A stretch of DNA of 62,492 nucleotides, taken from NCBI GenBank assembly GCA_003209165.1, contig QCSL01000009.1, positions 1 to 62,492 of the forward strand. Direction: 5' to 3'. This document shows, piece after piece, positions 21,682 to 28,722 of this stretch. This stretch comes from Synechococcus sp. AG-670-B23 (GTDB lineage: Bacteria; Cyanobacteriota; Cyanobacteriia; PCC-6307; Cyanobiaceae). A program made the position numbers and the translations under genes. The notes beneath the pieces are model-generated. The model saw only the letters and a list, made by a program, of their open reading frames with translations. It was not told where the DNA came from and searched no databases. Positions within the stretch are counted from its first letter, which is position 1, and every line of letters starts with the position of its first letter.

Positions 21682-23277
21682 TTATGCGATTGCGTCCTGC
21701 ATTGCTGCAAATGATTCCGGATGACGCACTGCAATGTCTACGGCTTGTAGTGCACGGACTGCCACAGTTCCAGATTGGAAAGAGCTGTACGGGTCAGTCA
21801 AGATCTCAAGCTCACCAAACATCCCGATCAGCAGGTCAGGGAAATGACCAAACAGGATTGCACTGAGGTTGCTGCCAGAGCCTTTGCTCAGATTGCTTGG
21901 GACTTGGTTGGACACGAGCAAACGCCTTGATGCGATCTGCTGCCGACCAATATCAGAACCATACGGAGAAAGGTGATAAGCCCCGTTGCTGTCTTTAAGT
22001 TTGCCCAGCACAGCCTCAACTTTGCTGTTGGTCAAAAAGCCAGAGTTAGGCAAATCTGCATTATCAACGGCGACCGCTGCTTTCAGATCAAGCATGTTGT
22101 CGAGCGTTGGTGCTGCGCCATTGGTGCCACCTGCAACGGATCCAATACCCGTTGTGTTGAGGATTCCAGTCGGCTGATTGCTAGAGCCGCTGCCGGCAAT
22201 TGCGGCTAAGTCGATGGCTTCTGCAATCTTGAGGACAAAATCATTTCGGATCAAAGTCTCAATTTCAGGAGTGCTTTGAAGTTGCATCAAGTGGGTGAAT
22301 TTTGAGAAGCAACCAACAACTTTGGGCGACATCGTCACCTGATCAAAGGTGCCGGTGCTTTCGGTCACATCAGCGCCTTCTGCCACCCAATAGGAAGTGC
22401 TGGTGGCAGTTCTGCGGGGAATTGCGACATCACCCACCAGGCCGGGCAACATCGTGGCGCCAAGCTCTGCAACGGCCAAACGATTGCGCAGGCTGTCGAT
22501 AAAGCTCTCGGCCAGTAAATCGGTTTCGACAAGGTTGCCGCCGGCAGTGGCGGTGCCTTTGACGTAATCACGCGTCTGCCATCCGCTCTGATGTGGCATA
22601 AAAAATCCAGCGGTCTGGCGGCCGCTGCAATGCGCAAGCTCTTGGGAGACTTCGCGCTCTAAACCAGCCTCTGACCAGTTGCCGCTGGCACTTGCTTTGA
22701 GGGCGCGGAGCACAGAGAAATTCCGCTCCGCATGCCCAAACTCATCAGGGTTCGTGGTGTTGATCGTTTCGTAGGTCGAAGTCATTACTTGTTGGGTCGT
22801 AGTTGGTAGGGAACGGTTCACACCGATGGATGCGTCGGCAGGAATGCTCACGACGCTCAATTCGATCGGCTGCCATTTGCGGACGACCATCACGTCGCCC
22901 TCCTGCTCGGCTTGCTGCACGGCGTAGCCAACGCTGATGTTTGGCATCACTCCAGCTTCAACGTCCTGCCGCACCTGACGGGCCAAGTCATTGGTGGCCC
23001 AGGTGATGCGGGCCATGCCTCGGCGCCTCTCATCAATCCATGCCCGCTCGACGATGCCGAGCACGCGATCGGGATCATGGTTCAGCAGCAGCGGTGCCGC
23101 CCCGCCGTTTAGCCGCGATAGATCGACAGCCTCACGGTCGTGGTCCAACACCTCATCGCCGAAATATCGGGTGACGGGTGTCTCGCTGCTGAAGGAGAAC
23201 TCCAGCTGATCGGAATCAGCCTTGGGTTCATCAATGGTGAGATAACGCCGTTGGACTTCAACGGCTGTGGTCGTCAT
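21682..23277 (-). CDS. Prohead protease-major capsid protein fusion (HK97 type)
   Basis: With the ATG at 23277 (MTTTAVEV) the protein has 531 residues. Residues 1-170 match S78/U35 prohead proteases: RYFGDEVLDHD, LLLNHD with the catalytic His (about 67), MPNISVGYAV with the Ser (about 115), and PIELSVVSIPAD. From about residue 190 an HK97-fold major capsid protein follows (AERNFSVLRALKA as delta domain, then TATAGGNLVETDL, PTGILNTTGIGSV, FGHFPDLLIGMFGELEILTD). The protease would cleave the delta region during capsid maturation. No portal, large terminase or tail gene accompanies it, so particles would need a helper phage. The frame extends upstream to 23376. It has its own ~550 bp upstream region and a terminator. 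Confidence 0.93.
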   Translation of the reverse strand: MTTTAVEVQRRYLTIDEPKADSDQLEFSFSSETPVTRYFGDEVLDHDREAVDLSRLNGGAAPLLLNHDPDRVLGIVERAWIDERRRGMARITWATNDLARQVRQDVEAGVMPNISVGYAVQQAEQEGDVMVVRKWQPIELSVVSIPADASIGVNRSLPTTTQQVMTSTYETINTTNPDEFGHAERNFSVLRALKASASGNWSEAGLEREVSQELAHCSGRQTAGFFMPHQSGWQTRDYVKGTATAGGNLVETDLLAESFIDSLRNRLAVAELGATMLPGLVGDVAIPRRTATSTSYWVAEGADVTESTGTFDQVTMSPKVVGCFSKFTHLMQLQSTPEIETLIRNDFVLKIAEAIDLAAIAGSGSSNQPTGILNTTGIGSVAGGTNGAAPTLDNMLDLKAAVAVDNADLPNSGFLTNSKVEAVLGKLKDSNGAYHLSPYGSDIGRQQIASRRLLVSNQVPSNLSKGSGSNLSAILFGHFPDLLIGMFGELEILTDPYSSFQSGTVAVRALQAVDIAVRHPESFAAMQDAIA

Positions 23278-23824
23278 AGGAGACCTCACATTCATAGAGG
23301 GTCCGCAAATAACGTCTTGACTGAGCAGAAGCCCGGTCATCTTCCCTTGGGTCAGGTTGCCTTGGGGAGTCGTCATCTGCAGAACTGTTGTTCACCGTCA
23401 TGGCCAACATTGTCGGCATGCGATTGCTCATAGCCTAAACACTTATCTTTCAAAATAATAGCCAACTTTCTATATTCGCTTAACTCGATCTAATCAACCC
23501 TAAATCGCTGATATTTGAATGAAGAACACGACTAATCAAATACAAAGACCCCTTAAAACCCACTGCCGTGGCTGTGGCAGCTGGTTAACTGCTGATTAAA
23601 AATCCAGCGCGGACACATCAGACATGCCCAGACACATGCCAAGTCCGCTTAGACACTCTGCAGCGCAAAGGATATGGACGATTCAGACAGAAAAACACGG
23701 TATTTAGTACTCCAGGATTTCGAGGGTTCCAGGGGTCTAAAACTGTGTTTTTGTGCCTGATTCGCTGTAACCACAGGCAGGAACTGTGATGTCGGCAGAC
23801 AGGGTTGATGTCTGCCGATGTCTG
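23278..23824. promoter_or_regulatory. Region upstream of the capsid gene, with a strong hairpin
   Basis: No convincing gene is seen. The part near the helicase stop contains a perfect 10-bp dyad TCGGCAGACA/TGTCTGCCGA (23792-23818) and further copies of ATGTCTG nearby. The middle (23440-23560) is AT-rich and probably holds the capsid promoter. A CTGCC/GGCAG pair occurs at about 23564-23581. The long separation suggests that the capsid gene is transcribed independently of the replication genes. Confidence 0.4.
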
Positions 23825-25179
23825 TTATGTCTGCCCGGGCATTGCACGCTCCGCGATGTAAGCAGTGGTGCCGTTTTTGCACACGGTGCCAAAGCCAAGC
23901 TCTGCAAGATCTCCAATAGCGATATGAAAACCGCTGGCCCCCAGATCACGCAGAGATTTGGTCGTGGCCGCCTCCCTCTTGGCGTACTGCCAACCCACTG
24001 ATCTTGGCGATGACCCGTCACCCCAGCTCAGCTCATGCACCCGACGCATCAGCAGGGTGCTGGCGTCATCGTCTGCCTGGTGGAACAGACGCATTTCGGT
24101 GGTGATCGTGTCGACGATGTCGATCGCGATCTGCATCGTCTGCGCTGTTACCCGCAGCTCCCGCGTTGCAGCGTTGAGGTTGTGCACGTTGTGCAAAATC
24201 CCGGCCCACCGCAAAGCATGAGCAGAGGTCTTGCCCAGCAGTGATCGCACAACATCACTGATGTTGGGATCTATCGCCTTGGCCTGCTGTGGCGTGAACC
24301 AATCGAGCAGCAGACACCTGGCTTCCGCTGACAGCTCAACAGTGGCTGGCTTTTGCTGATGCAGGTCTACGGCGTACCTCTCCAACACCTTCTGAGCATG
24401 GGCATAAGCCGCACGCTCTTGGTCGGTGGGGTCGTCGTAACGCAGCTTCAACGGCTTAAGCGGAAGCAGGTTGAACAGCACCCGAGCGAATTTGCCGGTG
24501 GGGTCATCACCAGCAATCGCCCGCCGCAGCACCTTGGGCTGAATGTTCCCGTAAAGGGAGACATGGCACCGTTCGTACTGCCGTTGGCCTTCGACCCGCA
24601 GCGACAGGTTGCCGCTGCCGTCGAATAGCTCCAGAAGCTGAGCTTCACCAGTGCCACGGCCACGCTTGGTGTCGGACTCAAGCGACTGCAACAGCCCGGA
24701 CATTTCGTCCTTGTTGATCAAAGCGCCCAGCCCGTCCTTCTCGTGAAGGTCCAGCTGGATGTCCAATGCCTCAGGGCTGTAGTTGCCACCGACGTGGGGA
24801 AAACGCGGACGAGGCCTTGGTGGCTTGTCGTCCTTTTTCATCCCCTCGGTGTCTTTGAGCCACCGCTCAATGGCGTCTTCATGCTGGTGCTTGTGCATCA
24901 GCCGAATCGCCGCCGCAGGATCACTGATCAGCTTTTGGTGAATCGGTGATTTGCCCTGGCCCGAGTAACCGACGTTGGCCCAGAACTCATTGCAGGGGAC
25001 CGAATACTGGTGGTCTTGAGCCACCCGCGTTCCGATCTTGAACAGGCCGCTGTAACCCGTGAGAAGCGTGCCGGTGGCTGACAACGGATCGGTGGGCAAT
25101 GCAATGGTTGCTGGATCAGCTCCAGCGCATCGGCCAGATCCGCTGGCAGCAAGCTGTCAAAGGTGAATTGATCACGCAT
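23825..25179 (-). pseudogene. DUF3987-type helicase-like protein of element D, frameshifted
   Basis: The ATG at 25179 overlaps the primase stop by 8 nt (ATGCGTGA), the same coupling as in element B. The frame reads MRDQFTFDSLLPADLADALE then LIQQPLH, and is lost near 25100; the expected continuation (LPTDPLSATGTLLTGYSGL) is in another frame open from 25099 to 23825. One missing base explains it. The long part shows DUF3987 features: FWANVGYSGQGKSP (P-loop-like), LINKDEMSGLLQSLESD, GRGTGEAQLLELFDG and CHVSLYGNIQPKVLRR. DUF3987 proteins are helicase-like replication proteins of phages and mobile elements. The main domain could be expressed from the TTG at 25099. Confidence 0.72.
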
Positions 25180-26217
25180 GGCGACCCTTCCAACCGTGTT
25201 GCTGTGCGTGCCACCAAAACGACCCTGCACCAATCTGATCGCCGCCAGAGCGGGCGACCTGTCGGATGTCCCAGCCGCATTGTTTTGACGGGCTGTGGTC
25301 CTCCATCAGATCGATGGCCACGTCCTCGCCGCATCCGGCTTCAGCGCAGGCATCGATCAGACCCCAGAGGATGTTGCGGTAGTCGGCGTAGGTGCCAGAC
25401 CCTTCAACACGCCTGGGGATGCAATCCAACGCCTCGTTTATCTGTCTTAGATCCGCAGGGGTTGAGCCGGCCTTCCGGGGAGCCCTCCCGCATTTTGTGC
25501 GCATTGATAGCAGCGGTAACAACTCCTCGAACTGCGCTGCCTCGTATCGGTAACCCGTCACGTTGACGATCCGGGTCATGGCCTTGGCTTCACCATCGCG
25601 GTCGATGTAGTGACCGCCAGCAAGCCGCATCATCGCATCATCCGGTTCAGTCCCTTGCAGGACGGATCGCTGCCGGCATGAGCGACTAGCCGGTCCAAGA
25701 GAGGCACCCATCGCTCCGGTTCCATCGGCACGTTGAACACCCAGTAGAGGTGCACTGACTTGCCGCCGGTCATCACCATGAACGTCGGTTCTGGCAGCCC
25801 CAGCGATTGCCAGAGCACCAGCTGCTCATCAACGGGCCGGTCGTCCCATTCGCAGAACAAAGCCTTGCAGGCCGTCACGTCATCGGCTTTGGTGCCGCTG
25901 GCGATGTTGACCTGGAGGTAAACCCCGTAGCCCTGGCGGTTTAATTTCTGAGCGCGCTCGAGATCGTTGGCAAAGATGCCGTTGATCGCGCCTCCGCGTC
26001 TCCCCTTGTGAGGGATCAGGCGGATGTTGGTGCAGGTCTCATCCAGACCGAGAAGGTCTAAATGCAGATGGGCTTGAGCAGCGTCGAGCGTTAAGCCAGA
26101 ACAGCTGCTTTTAAGTGGTGGCTTGCAGGAATTAGCGGGCGCAAAGCCCTGCGGTGGCGATAATTGCTTTGTGCTTCTTATCGACTGAGCCACCGAGGAC
26201 ACGGTGGCTTTTTTCAT
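25172..26217 (-). pseudogene. Archaeo-eukaryotic-type primase of element D, disrupted by an 8-bp duplication
   Basis: Starting at ATG 26217 (MKKATVSSVAQS), the protein has a RepB-like primase domain: IRLIPHKGRRGGA, YGVYLQVNIASG, the catalytic FCEWDDRP motif and GGKSVHLYWVF, then DPSCKGLNRMMR and a TGA (25630-25632). Just before the stop the 8-bp unit CGCATCAT (plus strand) is tandemly duplicated at 25626-25641. Removing one copy restores NRMMRLAGGHYIDRDGEA and the rest, a PriCT-like domain (EALDCIPRRVEGSGTYADYR, ILWGLIDACAEAG, WWHAQQHGW). The C-terminal part is open from 25711 in the second frame. The lesion separates catalytic and C-terminal domains. Confidence 0.8.
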
Positions 26218-26491
26218 GGCCGCCGCTCCAGTGCCTCGAGGCCTCTGCAATCGCCTCAATTTGGATGAGCTGCACCTGTTCAATGGCATCAGCCTTGTTA
26301 AGGGCTCTGATCACACCGTCGCTATGGACCCTGCAGACCTGCTGCAGCTGAATGTGCGAGGCGCTTAGGTACGACATCTGCTCGATCAGCCAAGCGACGC
26401 GTTCTTGATCGTTCTCAAGGACAGACGTCATCTCTTGCCACTTCTTGGCTTGGGCCTCAATTCGTGCGATGTCCCATGCGATTTCAGGCAT
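26132..26491 (-). CDS. Helical protein of unknown function, element D replication operon (119 aa)
   Basis: The ATG at 26491 overlaps the excisionase-like stop (TGATG). The protein reads MPEIAWDIARIEAQAKKWQE, then ENDQERVAWLIEQMSYLSAS, and is helical with a basic C-terminus rich in His/Lys. No family recognised. Its last 86 nt overlap the start of the primase gene. It may be a small accessory factor for the primase. Confidence 0.6.
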   Translation of the reverse strand: MPEIAWDIARIEAQAKKWQEMTSVLENDQERVAWLIEQMSYLSASHIQLQQVCRVHSDGVIRALNKADAIEQVQLIQIEAIAEASRHWSGGHEKSHRVLGGSVDKKHKAIIATAGLCAR

Positions 26492-26712
26492 CAGCTCTGC
26501 CCTCCGCGAGCCTGCATGCCGCGTTGATGAAATGCCTCGCGGCATCGCTCAACACAAAATGTCAGTGGGCTGTTGCGGGTAGAACCCGCGCACCAATGGC
26601 GGCCGGCTTCGAGAAAACCGCCGCAAATTTCACGCTTGCGTTTCAGCGTGTCCGTCGAGATGCCAAGAGCATCCGCTGCTGCCTTGGTGGGCAGCCAGAG
26701 TTCAGTTTTCAT
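26491..26712 (-). CDS. Excisionase-like DNA-binding protein of element D
   Basis: 73 residues: MKTELWLPTKAAADALGIST, DTLKRKREICGGFLEAGRHW, CVERCREAFHQRG. It is the intact reference for this small winged-HTH family, which occurs once in each of elements A to D at the same position. The frameshifted copy in element A (1340-1571) shares the same first codons. Expected role: recombination directionality factor or operon regulator. It is coupled to the following gene by a one-base overlap. Confidence 0.78.
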   Translation of the reverse strand: MKTELWLPTKAAADALGISTDTLKRKREICGGFLEAGRHWCAGSTRNSPLTFCVERCREAFHQRGMQARGGQS

Positions 26713-26721
26713 GCCCCGACC

Positions 26722-27072
26722 TCAGTTAGCGGGGATCCACTCGACGCCGTACAGCTTGCTGCTGTAGGGCTCTTCGCCAGCCTCTAGGCGCGCAACGTAT
26801 TCATCACGCTTGGCCAAAAGCTCATCGCGGGTCAGGCCGGTCAGACCAGCTCTGCACATGGCTTGTCGTAACTGAGGATTTCCATCACCAACTTTTTCAA
26901 GCCAGTTAGGAGCCGACTCATTAACAGTCAGCTGCTCGAGGAAATGATGGAAATGCTTGCGGTAGTGGTGCGCAATTTCATCGGCACCACCCAACGTCAC
27001 CAAAAAACCAGCATCTCGAAGCTGAGGTGATTTGTTCGCGTACTTGTCCGATTTGGGATTGGATTTAGGCAC
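26722..27072 (-). CDS. Conserved element-terminal protein of unknown function (116 aa), element D copy
   Basis: Near-identical to the protein at 1581-1931 (few substitutions such as KPNKYASK versus KSDKYANK). Basic N-terminus, His-rich helix (HHYRKHFHHFLEQLTV) and a C-terminal ELLAKRDEYVARLEAGEEP helix. It is the first gene next to the tRNA, nine bases upstream of the excisionase-like gene. Conservation between two copies argues for a real protein. Function unknown; a role in integration, excision or transcriptional control is suggested by position only. Confidence 0.78.
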   Translation of the reverse strand: MPKSNPKSDKYANKSPQLRDAGFLVTLGGADEIAHHYRKHFHHFLEQLTVNESAPNWLEKVGDGNPQLRQAMCRAGLTGLTRDELLAKRDEYVARLEAGEEPYSSKLYGVEWIPAN

Positions 27073-27241
27073 AGAAGAACCTCGTGGTTGAGGCTCCGGG
27101 ATCCAAAGACGAGTTCAGGGAGACCCTTTACCCCGTGCCCAGGCCGACCTATTGGCCAACACTGGTCCCACCAGAGTTAGAACAAACCTACTGGCACCAG
27201 CACTGGGTGGCAAGTCGCACACGCCACCAGCAGTGGCGTGC

Positions 27242-27281
27242 AAATCACACCAGAAATCACACCAACCAGCGAAATCACACC
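27242..27281 (+). repeat. Arm-type repeats AAATCACACC, element D right end
   Basis: Perfect copies at 27242-27251, 27254-27263 and 27272-27281. They lie about 60-100 bp from the tRNA 3' end and match the left end of element D. Confidence 0.65.
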
Positions 27282-27307
27282 GCTGCGCGACAAACCCCAG
27301 ACACAAG

Positions 27308-27332
27308 AAAACCCAGTCAGAGAATGGGCTTT
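27308..27332 (-). terminator. Terminator of tRNA-Ala
   Basis: On the minus strand AAAGCCCA and TGGGTTTT form an 8-bp stem (one G-T pair) just after the tRNA 3' end and continue as TTTTCTTG. A related hairpin accompanies the remnant at 2187. Confidence 0.6.
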
Positions 27333-27338
27333 GAAGAA

Positions 27339-27411
27339 TGGAGCCAAGGAGACTCGAACTCCTGACCCCCTGCATGCCATGCAGGTGCTCTACCAGCTGA
27401 GCTATGGCCCC
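27339..27411 (-). tRNA. tRNA-Ala (anticodon GGC)
   Basis: The 73-nt gene folds into a complete cloverleaf: acceptor GGGGCCA paired with TGGCTCC and discriminator A, containing the G3-U70 pair that identifies alanine tRNAs; D arm GCTC...GAGC; anticodon stem CCTGC/GCAGG with loop ATGGCAT, giving anticodon GGC; T arm with GTTCGAGTC. CCA is not encoded. The 3' half is the integration target of all elements in the array and is repeated at 18780, 10710 and 2187. Confidence 0.97.
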
Positions 27412-27471
27412 ATTACGACGTGGAGGCTTCGAAGGCGCCCTAGTCGAGCTCAACTTTACACCGTGAGGGCC

Positions 27472-28140
27472 TCAAACCTGTCGCCAGACGGCAACCAGGC
27501 GACCCTGCACCTCCACCTGTTCCGCGGGAAGCTCAATCGGCTGATAAGCGGGATTGGCAGCTTCGAGAACAACTTTCGCCCCCTGGCGATGGAAGTGCTT
27601 GAGCGTGGTGCCGCTGCCAGCAACGAGAGCACTCACCACCGTGCCGTTGCGCAACCTCTGGGGGTCCTGCACCGGCTCCATCAACACCACATCTCCATCG
27701 GCGATGTGGGAGTTGACCATCGAATCTCCGTTCACCGTCAGGGCAAACAGGCCACGGGTCTCGAGCACCGGAGCCAGGTCGAGATGCTCCTGAACATCAT
27801 CGAAAGCCGTCACAAGGCCACCTGCCGCAACGGCCCCAAGCACGGGGATCCCCGCGGCACCGACCATGTCTCCCAACAGCTGCAAGGTGCGTGCCTGGCC
27901 TTCCTGCCAGGTGATCCATCCCTTCTGCTGAAGATGGCGCAACCGGCTCTGGATCGGAGCGGGGGAGCGCAGCCCCATCGCCTGCATCATCTGGCGGATG
28001 GAAGGGCTGTGGCGATGGGTGTCAATGTAGTCCGCCAGCCAGTCGTAAAGCTCTTGCTGAGGAGTGGTGAGGGGCTCCTGGAGGGCACGGGTCACCGTAA
28101 GGAAAGGTTCGGGCAATACATTTGTACCTTTCCTTGTCAT
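27472..28140 (-). CDS. lexA: LexA repressor
   Basis: SOS-type transcriptional repressor. N-terminal winged HTH: TTPQQELYDWLADYIDTHRH, SPSIRQMMQAMGL, IQSRLRHLQQKGWI. The peptidase S24 part has the autocleavage site in LGAVAAGGLV, the Ser in NGDSMVNSH and the Lys in GTTLKHFHR. The ATG at 28140 gives 222 residues; however a LexA-box-like sequence (28115-28128) lies inside the first codons, so the true start may be the TTG or GTG between 28114 and 28098. In marine cyanobacteria LexA is mostly autoregulated and controls DNA-repair genes. The gene is the first host gene beside the tRNA. Confidence 0.93.
   Translation of the reverse strand: MTRKGTNVLPEPFLTVTRALQEPLTTPQQELYDWLADYIDTHRHSPSIRQMMQAMGLRSPAPIQSRLRHLQQKGWITWQEGQARTLQLLGDMVGAAGIPVLGAVAAGGLVTAFDDVQEHLDLAPVLETRGLFALTVNGDSMVNSHIADGDVVLMEPVQDPQRLRNGTVVSALVAGSGTTLKHFHRQGAKVVLEAANPAYQPIELPAEQVEVQGRLVAVWRQV
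28115..28128 (-). promoter_or_regulatory. Putative LexA box (autoregulation)
   Basis: On the minus strand GGTACAAATGTATT matches the cyanobacterial LexA-box pattern RGTACNNNDGTWCB except for one position. It overlaps the 5' end of the lexA frame, consistent with autorepression if translation starts downstream. Confidence 0.5.
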
Positions 28141-28162
28141 GCGCCGCAAGCGCAAGCTCAGT

Positions 28163-28387
28163 TCAAACCAGCTTCCACACCGCAGCATCCGGGATTCTCG
28201 GTGCCACGTTTAGGTCTTTGGGCTCCTTAAACACCACACGCCATTCCGGAACTCGGCAGGAGACATAACCGGGATGTTCAATCAGCAGCCCTGGCTCCTC
28301 GGTTTGGCTGGCCACCCAGCCCGAAATCCAGTGCCCCTCCTCGGACAGGCCACCTTTAAACCAGACCCAGCAGCGTTCCTTGCGCAT
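28163..28387 (-). CDS. Conserved small hypothetical protein (74 aa)
   Basis: The protein (MRKERCWVWFKGGLSEEGHW onward) is rich in Trp and Val, with a beta-rich look and a C-terminal PRIPDAAVWKLV. No family recognised, but the composition and the tight placement (11 bp downstream of the secreted protein gene, 23 bp upstream of lexA's frame) fit a real backbone gene. Confidence 0.6.
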   Translation of the reverse strand: MRKERCWVWFKGGLSEEGHWISGWVASQTEEPGLLIEHPGYVSCRVPEWRVVFKEPKDLNVAPRIPDAAVWKLV

Positions 28388-28398
28388 TGCGAAGTTCT

Positions 28399-28722
28399 TC
28401 AGCGGTTTTTATAGGTCTCAAGCTGTTGCGGACAAGCCGCCATCAGATATCCCATCAACTGTCCGGTAATGCGGGCTCTCTCCTTATCGTTTGGTGCGGC
28501 AGGGACATCCTCATAACGCATCGACGTGTCGCGCTCAAACATGATTTTGAGCTCAGGATCAGGCAACGCATAAAAGGCATCTACACCCATCTCGCAGATC
28601 TTCTCGGCAGTCCATCGAGCAATGGTGCTCTGCTGGTTTTTGTCGGTGGCCTGGTCCGCAGACGCTGCCACCGTATGAGCGGTGACGATCAACAGCAACA
28701 ACAAACTGCGCATCAACGTCAC
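28399..28722 (-). CDS. Secreted hypothetical protein
   Basis: A signal peptide is evident (MRSLLLLLIVTAHTVAASA, cleavage near ASA-D). The mature ~85 residues contain two Cys (KICEMGV and AACPQQ) and no known domain. The GTG at 28722 overlaps the argF stop (GTGA); the ATG at 28713 gives a cleaner signal peptide. Likely periplasmic, co-transcribed with argF. Confidence 0.65.
   Translation of the reverse strand: MTLMRSLLLLLIVTAHTVAASADQATDKNQQSTIARWTAEKICEMGVDAFYALPDPELKIMFERDTSMRYEDVPAAPNDKERARITGQLMGYLMAACPQQLETYKNR

Larger units (their letters stand above)
18780..27338. mobile_element. Element D (8.6 kb, capsid-encoding tRNA-Ala-tethered element)
   Basis: It runs from the partial tRNA at 18780 to the intact tRNA-Ala at 27339 and has AAATCACACC repeats inside both ends. 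Gene order from the left is a large integrase, a hairpin-rich region, a small Cys-tailed ORF, metallothionein, DUF1651 protein, HTH protein, prohead-protease/capsid fusion, DUF3987 helicase (frameshifted), primase (8-bp duplication), a helical protein, an excisionase-like protein and the 116-residue start gene. A capsid gene without portal, terminase or tail suggests a phage satellite or satellite-derived element. Confidence 0.9.
26692..27384. repeat. Long direct repeat, element D copy (partner 1551-2233)
   Basis: This stretch covers the end of the excisionase-like gene region, the 116-residue gene, arm repeats, terminator and tRNA 3' half, and is nearly identical to the end of element A. The two copies are 25 kb apart in direct orientation. 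Confidence 0.85.
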
